Origin: an uncultured Rhizobium sp.
Lineage (GTDB): Bacteria; Pseudomonadota; Alphaproteobacteria; Rhizobiales; Rhizobiaceae
Direction: 5' to 3'
Assembly: GCA_945952315.1 (NCBI GenBank)
Contig: CAMFIE010000008.1
Span: 1-64,000, forward strand
DNA: 64,000 nt
Shown here: positions 38,214-47,044 of the stretch, one piece after another
How positions within the stretch are numbered: position 1 is the stretch's first letter
How the letters are laid out: each line of letters begins with the position of its first letter
Notes under the pieces: model-generated
The model's database searches: none
What the model was told of the DNA's origin: nothing
The model's input: the letters and a program-made list of their open reading frames with translations, nothing else
Translations under genes and position numbers: made by a program

Positions 38214-39785
38214 ATGACGTTAAGTGCGTTTCTGCCGGGCAAGCCCAAGCGATATGCATTCGCGGGCACGGCATTGGCCATGATGGTTCCCGCAATTCTT
38301 GCGGCAAAGAACGGATTTTTTGCGAGCAGCACGACCCTGTGCAGCATCGCGGATCTTCCGGCGTCGAGTCTTGCCTTCGTGCCGTTGCTGGCTGGCAGCC
38401 TCGGATACGGCTGGGGGCTTGCGCAGTCCCGGTTCGAAGGCATTCACCGGAAAATGCTGGCCCGCGAGGCACAGCTGCTGCATGAGGCGCGGCATGATTC
38501 GCTCACCGGTCTGCACAATCGCCTCTCGTTGCGCCATGACGTCGAAACCCTGCTGACGCTGGCTACCGAGCCGCGACAGGTGCTTCTGCTGCTCGATCTC
38601 GACCGCTTCAAATTCGTGAACGACACGCTGGGCCATGATGCCGGCGACGAGCTGCTGATCAAGCTCGCAGACCGTCTGCGTGCCATCATCGGCCCCAGGG
38701 ACCGGCTCTACCGGCTGGGTGGTGATGAATTCGTGATCCTGCTCGACCGGCCTGAAGGCCATGGCGATGTCGACCTCGTGTGCCGCACCATCGAAACCGA
38801 GGCGGAAAAGCCCTATGATCTTGCCAAGGGGCGCGTGGGCACCGGGGTCAGCATCGGGATTTCCTATCTGCGCCGGGGCGATGCCGATCTTTCCGCGCCG
38901 CTGAAGCGCGCGGATCTGGCGCTCTACAAGGCAAAGGATATCGCAGGCTCGGCCCATGTCTTCTTCACCGACGCGCTGGCCGAGCATTCGCTCAACCGCA
39001 TGGAACTGGAGCGGGATATCTCCAAGGCGCTGGCGGATGAGGAGTTCTTCCTCGAATATCAGCCGATTGTCGGCGTTGAAACCGGCGCAATCCGCTCTTT
39101 CGAGGCGCTGGTGCGCTGGCAGCATCCGACCAAGGGTGTGCTGGCCCCGCAGCTCTTCGTGCCGATGGCGGAACGCTCGGGTGTCATTGTCGCGCTTGGC
39201 CGCTGGATCATGCGACAGGCCTGTCTGGAAGCGGCCAAATGGCCGTCGCCCACCGGCGTTGCCGTCAATGTGGCGGGCGACCAGTTCAAGGATCGCACCT
39301 TCGTAGACTATGTCCGCCAATGTCTGGAAGAGGCCAATCTCGCACCGGGACGCCTGACCATCGAGGTGACGGAATCAATCTTTACGATCAGCATCGAACA
39401 GCTCGCGGAAAGTCTCGCCACGCTGCGGTCCATCGGGGTGCGCATCGCGCTGGATGATTTCGGCACCGGCTTCAACTCGCTCAATCACCTGAAGAGCTTC
39501 CCGCTCGACCAGTTGAAGATCGACCGCTCGTTTACCCGTGCCATGCTGGCCGACAAACGGGATGCGGAGCTGGTGGACCTGATTGCCAAGCTGGGTGAAA
39601 CCTTCAAGCTTGCCACGACAATCGAGGGCATCGAGACGGAAGGGCAGCTCGATTTCGTACGCAGCCTCGGTGTGAATGAAGCGCAGGGCTTCCTGATTTC
39701 CCGGCCCATTCCTGCCGATCAGGTGGAAGCCTTCTTTGCCGAACGCAATGCCTGTCAGAAGGCATCGATGTCCGCGGCGGGCTAG
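38214..39785 (+). CDS. GGDEF-EAL protein, membrane-anchored c-di-GMP enzyme
   Basis: The 523-aa protein has two N-terminal hydrophobic segments (residues about 13-35 and 48-68), a diguanylate cyclase domain with an intact GGDEF in RLGGDEFVILL, and an EAL phosphodiesterase domain with EALVRW, DDFGTGFNSL and GIETEGQ all intact. The canonical RxxD inhibitory site before GGDEF is not preserved (GPRD). Both activities are therefore possible and the net effect on c-di-GMP is not predictable. AGGAG 8 nt before the ATG fixes the start. It is monocistronic. Confidence 0.9.
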   Translation: MTLSAFLPGKPKRYAFAGTALAMMVPAILAAKNGFFASSTTLCSIADLPASSLAFVPLLAGSLGYGWGLAQSRFEGIHRKMLAREAQLLHEARHDSLTGLHNRLSLRHDVETLLTLATEPRQVLLLLDLDRFKFVNDTLGHDAGDELLIKLADRLRAIIGPRDRLYRLGGDEFVILLDRPEGHGDVDLVCRTIETEAEKPYDLAKGRVGTGVSIGISYLRRGDADLSAPLKRADLALYKAKDIAGSAHVFFTDALAEHSLNRMELERDISKALADEEFFLEYQPIVGVETGAIRSFEALVRWQHPTKGVLAPQLFVPMAERSGVIVALGRWIMRQACLEAAKWPSPTGVAVNVAGDQFKDRTFVDYVRQCLEEANLAPGRLTIEVTESIFTISIEQLAESLATLRSIGVRIALDDFGTGFNSLNHLKSFPLDQLKIDRSFTRAMLADKRDAELVDLIAKLGETFKLATTIEGIETEGQLDFVRSLGVNEAQGFLISRPIPADQVEAFFAERNACQKASMSAAG

Positions 39786-39813
39786 CGCAATTCCAGGATA
39801 GGTCTTGAATCGA

Positions 39814-39847
39814 AAAGCCCCGGTCAGTCGACACTGGCCGGGGCTTT
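39814..39847. terminator. Bidirectional terminator between convergent genes
   Basis: AAAGCCCCGG (39814-39823) pairs with CCGGGGCTTT (39838-39847), with further pairing inside the loop (TCAG/CTGG-type). A-rich and T-rich ends on both sides allow termination of the GGDEF-EAL gene and of the lytic transglycosylase gene. Confidence 0.8.
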
Positions 39848-39874
39848 CAAATTCTGCTCAGTGCCAATCAGGCC

Positions 39875-40981
39875 TTACTGCACTTCGTCCAGCATGCCCT
39901 TGCGCTTGGCATCGAAATAATAGCCGCGGGCATAGAGCTTCACCGCATTGTCGTGGTTGTTTTCCGCGACCATGAAGGCGCCGCGCAGATATTTCACCGC
40001 ATATTTCAGATTTGTTTCGGCATCGAACAGACCGGCGGGCGTGCCGGTATAACCGAGGCCGCGGGCGGTGTTGTAACGGATCTGCATCAGGCCGTAATTG
40101 CCACGGCTGTAGGCATTCGGATTGTAGCGGCTTTCCCGCTTCACCACGCGATGCACGAGTGCCTCGGGCACATTGTAAAGCGTCGCATATTTGTGGATCA
40201 GTTCCTGCAGCTTGCCGCTCGGGGCAATTCCGGTCGCCTCGGGCGTGATCACATCCTTCGGGCCGCTGGTGTCAAAGGCATCCATGGCCATCATGGCGGG
40301 CGTATTGGCATAGGCTTCGAGGCCCATGGCCGGCATGTCCGGGCGCGGCTGCGGAACAGCGATCCCGTTTACCAGCGGGTTCGGATTGCCCGGCATCGGC
40401 TGGGCGCTTGCCAGCCGCTGCGCCAGCATCTTCACGTCCTTCTGCGCCGAATTGTCGGCCGAGCTGACGAAGGTCGAAGGCATCGCAGTCGGATCAGGCA
40501 GCGAATTGGCAGCTGCGATGATATCCGGACGCGGCTGCGGAATGGCAACCACCGTCGGCGTTGCATAGGCAAGTTCGGTCGCGGCCTGCGGCTGGATCTG
40601 GCCATAGGCGAGCGGCGCGACCACGGGCTGACCCGGCATGGTTGCATTGACCGGCTGCAGGGCGGCAACGGTCGTTGTCGCGCGCGGGTTCAACAGCGGA
40701 TTGGGGGAGGGAAGCGGCACCATGTTCGGCACCGTATACTGCGCCATGTCCGTACCGTTCATCATGGCATCGGCAGCCGCAACCGTCGGGCCGCCAGCCG
40801 CAACCGGCATGGTGGAAGGCGTGGTCTGGGCGAGCGCCTGCGGCACAGGCACAACCTTTGCCTTGCCGCTTTCATCTTCGACCTTGGCATATTCTACACT
40901 GGCACAACCAGTCAGCGTCGCCGAGAGTGCGGTCGCCAGCAGCATCATGCGCCGCGAACCAGCAGATCGGGTAAATGCCAT
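39875..40981 (-). CDS. Lytic transglycosylase lipoprotein with SLT domain
   Basis: The 368-aa precursor has a signal sequence and lipobox (ALSATLTGC), a Pro/Ala/Met-rich linker of about 220 residues and a C-terminal SLT domain of about 110 residues. The catalytic Glu is in VVKRESRYNPNAYS, followed by GNYGLMQIRYNTARGLGY. GAGG 8 nt upstream supports ATG 40981. The long low-complexity linker probably lets the enzyme reach peptidoglycan from the outer membrane. Confidence 0.85.
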   Translation of the reverse strand: MAFTRSAGSRRMMLLATALSATLTGCASVEYAKVEDESGKAKVVPVPQALAQTTPSTMPVAAGGPTVAAADAMMNGTDMAQYTVPNMVPLPSPNPLLNPRATTTVAALQPVNATMPGQPVVAPLAYGQIQPQAATELAYATPTVVAIPQPRPDIIAAANSLPDPTAMPSTFVSSADNSAQKDVKMLAQRLASAQPMPGNPNPLVNGIAVPQPRPDMPAMGLEAYANTPAMMAMDAFDTSGPKDVITPEATGIAPSGKLQELIHKYATLYNVPEALVHRVVKRESRYNPNAYSRGNYGLMQIRYNTARGLGYTGTPAGLFDAETNLKYAVKYLRGAFMVAENNHDNAVKLYARGYYFDAKRKGMLDEVQ

Positions 40982-41094
40982 GCGGTTTTCCTCAAGTACT
41001 GGCGTCTGCAATGTTTAATAAATTGCAAGACTCCGTTTGAAAAGACGGAACTGTGTTAACCGAATTCGGCTCTCATCGCAAGGCAAGGGGAAGA

Positions 41095-41727
41095 TCAGGC
41101 GGCTTTCTTGCCATAGTGCACGCGCGTCTGGCCGTGCTGATGCAGGCTTGCAAAGCCGGTTTTCAGCGCTTTGTGCCGCTCCGGCAGGGCATTCATGATT
41201 TCATGCGCCCGCTCGGGGAAAAGCCCGTAAAAGGCGGCTGCCGCAAGGGTCAGTGCCGTGAAGATGGCGGCGGCAAACAGGATCTGCGGCTCTGCGGCAA
41301 ATTCTGCATCAAAAAATTGTGGCAGCAGTGCCGCGACCATCAGTCCCAGCCGCCAGGAATAACCCTTGAGCGACATGGCCGCAAAGCAGGCATGCAGCCC
41401 GCCACGCGGATGATTGTCGTTGGCCGCATAGGGACGATAGGCAAAGGAAGGCGAAAGCGCACCGGCCGTTGCCAGCCAGAACAGTGCCAGCACACCGACC
41501 CAGCGCCAGATCAGGAGACCTAGCGGGAAATAGAGCATCAGCCCGTAAGCCACCGCAAGCGGCGGCGCGGCGATGGCAAGACCGGAAAGCACCCAGCCCA
41601 GCACGGCGGCAAAAGCGACCGAAATCCGCCCCGCCCGCAAAGCCGCCAGCCTGCGCGCGCGTTCTGACGGCCAGCCGAACAGCAATCCGGCAAACAGAAA
41701 AAACATCAGGCCCATTCCGGCAGACAT
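41095..41727 (-). CDS. Integral membrane protein, unknown
   Basis: The 210-aa protein has about five hydrophobic helices (MGLMFFLFAGLLFGW first, then about 30-58, 60-88, 118-140 and 146-166) and a basic cytoplasmic tail. An AAGGAA sequence lies about 10 nt upstream of the ATG. The family is not recognised. It stands between a lytic transglycosylase and the PPi-phosphofructokinase gene, all on the minus strand, with short gaps. Confidence 0.65.
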   Translation of the reverse strand: MSAGMGLMFFLFAGLLFGWPSERARRLAALRAGRISVAFAAVLGWVLSGLAIAAPPLAVAYGLMLYFPLGLLIWRWVGVLALFWLATAGALSPSFAYRPYAANDNHPRGGLHACFAAMSLKGYSWRLGLMVAALLPQFFDAEFAAEPQILFAAAIFTALTLAAAAFYGLFPERAHEIMNALPERHKALKTGFASLHQHGQTRVHYGKKAA

Positions 41728-41824
41728 CGTGCGTGGTTCCTTCCAGGTCTCGATTGTGGGAGGAGGGGCCGAGTCAGCCCCTCAAGTCCGTTATTAAATA
41801 TAACGCACCTTGCCCCACGATGGA

Positions 41825-43039
41825 TCAGGCGTGTTTGTAATCCTGTCCGATATGGTTCATCAACTGGCCAAACCAGGGCGTCGACAGATCGAAGTGCTTG
41901 CCGCCCTTGATGCGCGGGAATTCGATGGTGCGCAGCTTGCCGCCCTGAGCCTCGTCATGGCCGGTCACGCCGGAAACGCGGTTGAGCGCGCTTTCCACCG
42001 CCAGATCCACCATGCTCTGGATCAGCCGCAGGTCATCGCCATTCGCAGGTGCGGAGCGGGCATAGTAGCCGGACTTCTGCACCATCGTGCGTTCCGCGCC
42101 GATCAGCGCGCCGAACTGCTTGGAGAACCAGTTGCCGACATTGATCGTATCGATCTTCACATGGCCGAAGGCATCGCGCTTCACCGTTTCGCCCGCAGCT
42201 TCCCGCTCGGCCACGATGGCATCGAGGCAGGCGCCTTCCGAGACGAACACGGTCACGAAACCGGCATCGTCCATGATCTTCTTCAGGCGCTCTGATTCTT
42301 CCGCGAGATTGAAGGCCATTTCCGGCAGGTAGAGGCCGTCGATGTTCTTCATCTGCGTGTTCATCATCAGGCCCTCGACATATTCGTTGTTCCGGGTCTG
42401 CTCCACATAGGCCTTGGCCGTTGCCGCCGTCAGCCAGCCGCAATGGCGGCCCATGACTTCGTGAACGACGAGCGTGCGCGGGGCGGCGCTCTGCTCATTG
42501 CTCACGTGGTCGAAGAAGCCTGCGCCCACTTCGGCTGCCGTCCATGCGCCGAGCGACTGGCGGATCGGCACCACGTCATTGTCGACCGTCTTCGGCAGGC
42601 CGACGACGGTGAGGTCATAGCCATTGGCGCCGAGATAGGCGGCCAGATCGGCTGCGGTCGTGTTGGTGTCATCGCCACCGATCGTGTGCAGGATGGTCAC
42701 GCCATCGGCAGCCAGTTGCTCGGCGGCCGCCTTCAGCGGGTTCACGCCTTCCTTCACCAGTCCGCGCTTGGCGCAATCGGCGGCATTGGTCAGCTTTACG
42801 CGGCTGTTGCCGATGGGCGAGCCGCCATAGCGATGCAGGAGATGCGCCTTTTCGCGCATGGCGGCGGTGATCTCGATACGGTCGGCCAGAAGCAGACCCT
42901 GATAGCCGGAGCGATAGGCGACAAGCTCGATGTCCGGGGCGATATCCGAATAGCGCTCGATCAGTCCGCCCACGGCAGACGAGAGGCAGGGCGCCAGACC
43001 ACCGGCGGTGAGCATTGCGACTTTCTGTTTGGCCATCAT
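41825..43039 (-). CDS. pfp: Pyrophosphate--fructose-6-phosphate 1-phosphotransferase
   Basis: The 404-aa phosphofructokinase-family protein shows AGGLAPCLSSAV for the nucleotide or PPi loop, TIGGDDTNTTA, and VGLPKTVDNDV for the catalytic Asp. GGDD instead of GGDG and PKTVDND mark the PPi-dependent group. It interconverts F6P and F1,6BP reversibly, important because most Rhizobiaceae lack ATP-PFK and use the Entner-Doudoroff route. AAGGAGGA precedes ATG 43039; ATG 43036 is also possible. Confidence 0.9.
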   Translation of the reverse strand: MMAKQKVAMLTAGGLAPCLSSAVGGLIERYSDIAPDIELVAYRSGYQGLLLADRIEITAAMREKAHLLHRYGGSPIGNSRVKLTNAADCAKRGLVKEGVNPLKAAAEQLAADGVTILHTIGGDDTNTTAADLAAYLGANGYDLTVVGLPKTVDNDVVPIRQSLGAWTAAEVGAGFFDHVSNEQSAAPRTLVVHEVMGRHCGWLTAATAKAYVEQTRNNEYVEGLMMNTQMKNIDGLYLPEMAFNLAEESERLKKIMDDAGFVTVFVSEGACLDAIVAEREAAGETVKRDAFGHVKIDTINVGNWFSKQFGALIGAERTMVQKSGYYARSAPANGDDLRLIQSMVDLAVESALNRVSGVTGHDEAQGGKLRTIEFPRIKGGKHFDLSTPWFGQLMNHIGQDYKHA

Positions 43040-43359
43040 TCCTCCTTCAGCCCCGCTTCATCCCGAAAGTGGCAGGGCATTTTTCCTGGTTCAGGTGGCG
43101 AGAGGCATGCGCCAGCAGAGCCGCGGTGTAAAGGGTGTCGCCCCCGATATTCCGCGCTTTTCCGCATGCTGTTGCATGGCCTTCACGGCAGGGCTTGACT
43201 ATAATCGTTTTAGAACAGCGGAGCAAAATGCCACAGCGTGAAGGAGGCTGATAACCGCATCAGCAAAAGCCGATGGCACTTGGCCGCGCTTTCGGCTATT
43301 GATCGCGGACAAGGGCTTCCTCTTACAGACCGGTTGCCCGAAACACGGACGCCGAGACG
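43040..43359. other. Divergent intergenic region
   Basis: This 320-bp gap lies between the PPi-phosphofructokinase gene and the J-domain gene. A TTGACT-like hexamer lies at 43195-43200 with AT-rich sequence after it, a candidate promoter for the rightward gene. A short hairpin (AGCCGA with TCGGCT, around 43268-43297) is seen. No ORF with a credible ribosome binding site was found. Confidence 0.4.
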
Positions 43360-44070
43360 ATGACTTTTTTCGACAGACTGCTGAGCGCTGTGACGGAAAC
43401 CGCGAGCAACGCGCTTTCCGCCGTCGTGGAAGCGATCCGCACCGTTTTCGAGGGTGATCCCGAGACGCGCCGCAAGGTGGCCTTTTCGGTCGCCATCATC
43501 GCCCTTTCCGCCAAGATGGCGAAAGCGGACGGCATTGTTTCCGAGGCGGAAGTGGCCGCCTTCCGCCGCATTTTCGAATTCCCGCCGGAAGAAGAGCGCA
43601 ATGTCGCGCGGCTCTACAATCTCGCCAAACAGGATGTCGCCGGTTTCGAGGCCTATGCGGAACGGCTTGCCGGGCTTTGCGCGACTTGTGCGAATGATTG
43701 CCCTATGCTGGAAGACGTGATCGACGGCCTGTTCCACATCGCCAAGGCCGATGGTCTGATCCACGAGGCGGAATTTGCCTTCCTGCGGCGGGTGGCGGAA
43801 ATATTCGGCATCGGTGACGCCCGTTTCGACCGCATCACCGCCCGCCATGTCTATGTGGAAGGGCGCGATCCCTATTTCGTGCTCGGCGTTTCGCGCGAGG
43901 ATGATTTTGCGACCATCCGCAAGCATTACCGCGTGCTGGTTTCCGAACATCATCCCGACCGGCTGATCGCGCGCGGCGTGCCAAGCGAGTTTCACGCCAT
44001 TGCCAATGACCGCATGGCGCAGCTCAACGCGGCCTATGCGGCGATCGAGCGGGAACGCCGCGCCGCATGA
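43360..44070 (+). CDS. TerB-like/J-domain protein, DjlA-type co-chaperone
   Basis: The 236-aa protein has a TerB-like helical domain at about 45-165 (AKMAKADGIVSEAEVAAFRRIF) and a C-terminal J domain with HPD in SEHHPDRLI. DjlA-type proteins recruit DnaK. The first 30 residues are amphipathic rather than a clear membrane anchor. Its stop overlaps the amidase ATG (ATGA), so the two are coupled. Confidence 0.85.
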   Translation: MTFFDRLLSAVTETASNALSAVVEAIRTVFEGDPETRRKVAFSVAIIALSAKMAKADGIVSEAEVAAFRRIFEFPPEEERNVARLYNLAKQDVAGFEAYAERLAGLCATCANDCPMLEDVIDGLFHIAKADGLIHEAEFAFLRRVAEIFGIGDARFDRITARHVYVEGRDPYFVLGVSREDDFATIRKHYRVLVSEHHPDRLIARGVPSEFHAIANDRMAQLNAAYAAIERERRAA

Positions 44071-44828
44071 ACCGGTTTCCCCCCGATTATCACAAGGCCC
44101 ATGTCCTGCCTTCACCGAACCATGGCGAACGTGTGGGCCTCATCGCACCGGATATGATCATCCTGCATTATACCGGCATGGAAAGCGAAGACGGCGCCAT
44201 CGACTGGCTGCGGCGACCCGAGAGCGAGGTCTCCAGCCATTATGTCGTGCGTGAAAATGGCGAGGTCCTGCAACTCGTGCCGGAGAGCCGCCGTGCCTGG
44301 CATGCGGGCAAGAGCTTCTGGGCGGGCAAGACCGATATCAACTCCCATTCCATCGGCATCGAGATCGCCAATCCCGGCCACACATTTGGTCTGCCGGATT
44401 TTCCCGATAGGCAGATTGATGCCGTCATCGATCTTTGCCGCGACTGCATGCGCCGCTGGCAGATCCGGCCGGAGCGGGTGCTTGGCCATTCCGATGTCGC
44501 GCCCGTGCGCAAGGTCGATCCCGGTGAGAAGTTTCCATGGGCGAGGCTGCATGCGGCTGGCATCGGCCATTGGGTCGAGCCATCCCCGATCAGCAGTGGT
44601 CGCTTTTTCCAGCAGGGCGATAGCGGCCCGCCGGTCGAAGCCTTGCAGACCATGCTTTCGCTTTACGGCTATCGCACGGAAATCACCGGCATTTTCAGCG
44701 AGAGCATGAAAGGCGACGTCGAAGCCTTCCAGCGCCATTTTCGCCCAGATCGGGTGGACGGCATCGCTGACGCCTCGACCATCGAAACCCTCCACCGCTT
44801 GCTGACGGCCCTGGAACGGTTTGCGTGA
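44067..44828 (+). CDS. N-acetylmuramoyl-L-alanine amidase, AmiD-like
   Basis: The 253-aa protein has an amidase_2 domain at about 25-155 with ILHYTGM, SSHYVVRENG, HSIGIEIANPG and LGHSDVAPVRKVDPGEKFPW carrying the zinc ligands. A C-terminal peptidoglycan-binding domain covers about 180-250. No signal peptide is seen, so it may act in cytoplasmic muropeptide recycling. It is coupled to the J-domain gene. Confidence 0.85.
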   Translation: MNRFPPDYHKAHVLPSPNHGERVGLIAPDMIILHYTGMESEDGAIDWLRRPESEVSSHYVVRENGEVLQLVPESRRAWHAGKSFWAGKTDINSHSIGIEIANPGHTFGLPDFPDRQIDAVIDLCRDCMRRWQIRPERVLGHSDVAPVRKVDPGEKFPWARLHAAGIGHWVEPSPISSGRFFQQGDSGPPVEALQTMLSLYGYRTEITGIFSESMKGDVEAFQRHFRPDRVDGIADASTIETLHRLLTALERFA

Positions 44829-44836
44829 CGGGCTGA

Positions 44837-45292
44837 TCAGGCGGCCCGTGCCGCCTGCCAATCGGCGCCCGATTTGCGCAATTGCAGCGCCCGCGTTTCG
44901 CCATCACGGTCGAGATCGGCGAGCTTGCCCAGCAGTGCGGAAAGCCTTTCGTCGCCATCGACCATTTTCAGGAAATACAGCCGCAACATGCGCTCGGCTG
45001 CGCGATTGGCCACCGGCTTGTCCTTCGCCTTTTCCCATTTCGCGATGCTCTGCTCATTGGTGCCAAGTGCCAGCGCCAGCGCCCGCTGCGAAAGATCGAG
45101 TTCGGCGCGCAGGAAACGGAATTCCGCACCGTTCAGAGTACGGTCCAGATGAACGAGGGCCTGCCCAATTGCCCGGTGCAGGCCCAGCACATCGTCTATG
45201 GTCAGCAATTCGCCATAGACCGGATGCTGCTCCAGCCGGTAGCCATTGAGAAGAATGACATCGGTAAGTCCGCATTCCCTGTAACGATACAT
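44837..45292 (-). CDS. HTH antitoxin-like regulator paired with a DUF4258 protein
   Basis: The 151-aa protein has a central Xre-type HTH (EFRFLRAELDLSQRALALALGTNEQSIAKWEK). It starts 12 nt after the stop of the DUF4258 gene with AAGGAG 8 nt upstream of the ATG. Antitoxins encoded after their toxin (HigA/MqsA-like) often look like this. The amino-terminal 60 residues could be the toxin-binding part. Confidence 0.7.
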   Translation of the reverse strand: MYRYRECGLTDVILLNGYRLEQHPVYGELLTIDDVLGLHRAIGQALVHLDRTLNGAEFRFLRAELDLSQRALALALGTNEQSIAKWEKAKDKPVANRAAERMLRLYFLKMVDGDERLSALLGKLADLDRDGETRALQLRKSGADWQAARAA

Positions 45293-45304
45293 GCCGCTTC
45301 TCCT

Positions 45305-45619
45305 TTATCTATAGGCGGTAATCACGATCAGCCGCCGTCCCCAGTCTATCGCAACCGCGACAGTCAAGGCTTCGCCAGCCGCGTGACGGAAGATTTCTCC
45401 CGTCCAGTTGCCCTGACTCAGATAGGGATCACCCTGCACAGTTCCCTTCAGAAGACAGCGCTGGATCATGGCAGGCGTAATGCCCCGTTCGGGATGATCC
45501 TCCCGAACATGCCGTGTCAGCGCGACACGACCTTCCCCCGCGTGGAGCCGAACGATTGCCTGAAAGCCTGCGCGATCCAGGCGCTTTGGCGCTGTCTTCT
45601 CGTTCCCGAACACTATCAT
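45305..45619 (-). CDS. DUF4258 protein, toxin-like
   Basis: The 104-aa protein has the DUF4258 pattern, including ALTRHVREDHPERGITPAMIQRCLLKG and a C-terminal strand pair with AVAIDWGRRLIVITAYR. DUF4258 proteins are small RelE/MqsR-like candidates of type II toxin-antitoxin pairs. It precedes its HTH partner by 12 nt. Two palindromes just upstream (45637-45676) are candidate autoregulatory operators. Toxicity is untested here. Confidence 0.7.
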   Translation of the reverse strand: MIVFGNEKTAPKRLDRAGFQAIVRLHAGEGRVALTRHVREDHPERGITPAMIQRCLLKGTVQGDPYLSQGNWTGEIFRHAAGEALTVAVAIDWGRRLIVITAYR

Positions 45620-45636
45620 GCATTCCTAACGAAAAT

Positions 45637-45676
45637 CTATACATTGTATAGGAGATTGAAAATCAATAATTCAATC
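45637..45676. promoter_or_regulatory. Two palindromes upstream of the DUF4258/HTH pair
   Basis: CTATAC-N3-GTATAG (45637-45651) covers a likely -10 region, and GATTGAA-N9-TTCAATC (45654-45676) lies just upstream of it on the minus strand. Adjacent dyads over the promoter fit the autorepression usual for toxin-antitoxin operons. Confidence 0.5.
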
Positions 45677-45768
45677 TATTCGAAATATATGGCGTCGACA
45701 ACCGATGTGCCCCTGCCTTTGACCCACGAAAGCACTGGCTATCTCCTTGAAAGCGGTTTATGCACCGC

Positions 45769-46168
45769 CTGCCAGTTGGCCGGGCAGCCGCGCTTTACCA
45801 ATGTCGAAAGACGGTAGGGTGAGGAAAGTCCGGGCTCCACGGAAAAACGGTGCCGGATAACGTCCGGCGGGGGTGACCCCAGGGATAGTGCCACAGAAAA
45901 CAGACCGCCCCGCATGCGGGGTAAGGGTGAAAAGGTGGGGTAAGAGCCCACCGCGAAGCTGGCAACAGCCTTCGGCACGGAAAACCCCACCGGGAGCAAA
46001 ACCGAATAGGGATGACACGCGGGTGCGCAAGCACCCCAGCCCGTTTTCCGGGGTCGTCATCCGGGTGGGTTGCGAGAGGCCACGCGCAAGCGCGGTCCCA
46101 GATGAATGGCTGCCACGTTCCGCCCAAAGCGGAGCCATACAGAACCCGGCTTACAGGCCAACTGGCAA
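45769..46168 (+). ncRNA. rnpB: RNase P RNA, bacterial type A
   Basis: The ends pair as P1 (GCCAGTTGGCC at 45771 with GGCCAACTGGC at 46156-46166). The conserved GAGGAAAGTCCGGGCTCC (45822-45839, CR-I), AGGGTGAAAAGGTG and the CR-V side CATACAGAACCCGGCTTACAGG near the 3' end are all present. It matures 5' ends of tRNAs. Position immediately upstream of mraZ is common in Rhizobiales. Confidence 0.95.
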
Positions 46169-46180
46169 ATTCTCTTTCGA

Positions 46181-46203
46181 GCGGATGCGAAAAATCCGCC
46201 TTT
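46181..46203 (+). terminator. Terminator-like hairpin after rnpB
   Basis: A 6-bp stem (GCGGAT 46181-46186 with ATCCGC 46194-46199) closes a 7-nt loop and is followed by CTTT. The stem and T-run are modest. Confidence 0.5.
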
Positions 46204-46589
46204 GGGCACAAGTTTCTGATTTGAAACGCTTCTTTCTGCCAATAGACCCTTTGTGTCCAGCCCGCGGCAAAGGCGGTTTTTCGCGTCGAGGGCAGGGTAA
46301 AACCCTGATTTCCTAACCTTTCATTAATCTTAACGGCTTATGAATATACGATGCGTGCAGGGTGTCTGCCCGGCGCGTTCCCATTGACGCCCATGTGGTC
46401 CCATGGTATCCCAAATGCATTCAATCCGCGGGCAAATCAGTGCCCATCCATCGCCAGGCGTGACGGTGCTCCATCAGGGGGCAGCCGGCAGGAATGTGTC
46501 CTGCTGGACGGATTGTTCTGTGCGTGCGGGAATGGACGAAACCAGGGGTTCGGACCATTCCGGTGTCAGGGAGCTTTCTGTTTCGCGTC
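46204..46589. other. dcw promoter region and long mraZ leader
   Basis: The interval between rnpB and mraZ holds a promoter-like AT-rich stretch at 46317-46350 (CATTAATCTTAACGG, then TATACG), the MraZ boxes at 46380-46413 and about 175 nt of leader without an obvious gene. An open frame through it is an extension of the rsmH frame with no start signal and is not considered coding. Confidence 0.5.
46380..46413. promoter_or_regulatory. Four MraZ boxes in 10-bp phase
   Basis: CCCA tetramers at 46380, 46390, 46400 and 46410, read on the minus strand as TGGGA, TGGGA, TGGGC and TGGGA, repeat with an exact 10-bp period. MraZ is known to bind direct TGGGN repeats separated by 5 nt upstream of its own gene. 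They lie about 180-210 bp before the mraZ ATG. Confidence 0.85.
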
Positions 46590-47027
46590 ATGACCCGCTT
46601 CCTGTCTCATGCCACCAACCGGATCGATGCGAAGGGGCGGGTTTCTGTACCGGCGGCTTTTCGCGCCGTTCTGCAGGAGCGCAACATACAGGAGCTATAC
46701 GGCTTTCAGGACTTCGTGTTTCCCGCCATCAGCATGGGCGGACCCGAGCTGCTTTCCCGATACGAGAAACAGCTCGACATGCTGGATGGCTTTTCTGCGG
46801 AAGCACACGAGATGTCGCTGCTGGTTCACGGTGGCGGCATCTTCATGAAGCTCGATCCGGAAGGGCGGCTGATGGTGACGGATTTCATCCGGGCCTTTAC
46901 CGGCATCACCACGGACGTGACCTTCGTGGGGCGGGCGGATTATTTTCAGCTCTGGCGGCCGGAGGCATTTCAGGATGCCCAGGCCGCAGCCAGATCGGCG
47001 CGTCTGCGGCGAGACAGACCGGTCTGA
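46590..47027 (+). CDS. mraZ: Transcriptional regulator MraZ
   Basis: The 145-aa protein opens [24 protein letters not shown], the DNA-binding AbrB-like fold of MraZ, and repeats a related block in its second half ([12 protein letters not shown]). It represses the dcw operon by binding TGGGN repeats; four occur upstream. It is the first gene of the cluster. Confidence 0.95.
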   Translation: MTRFLSHATNRIDAKGRVSVPAAFRAVLQERNIQELYGFQDFVFPAISMGGPELLSRYEKQLDMLDGFSAEAHEMSLLVHGGGIFMKLDPEGRLMVTDFIRAFTGITTDVTFVGRADYFQLWRPEAFQDAQAAARSARLRRDRPV

Positions 47028-47044
47028 ACATACGAGGATACGCT

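Noticed and set aside
45769-46168. Several short frames inside the rnpB region
   Set aside because: The RNA gene explains the sequence; the frames have no start signals.
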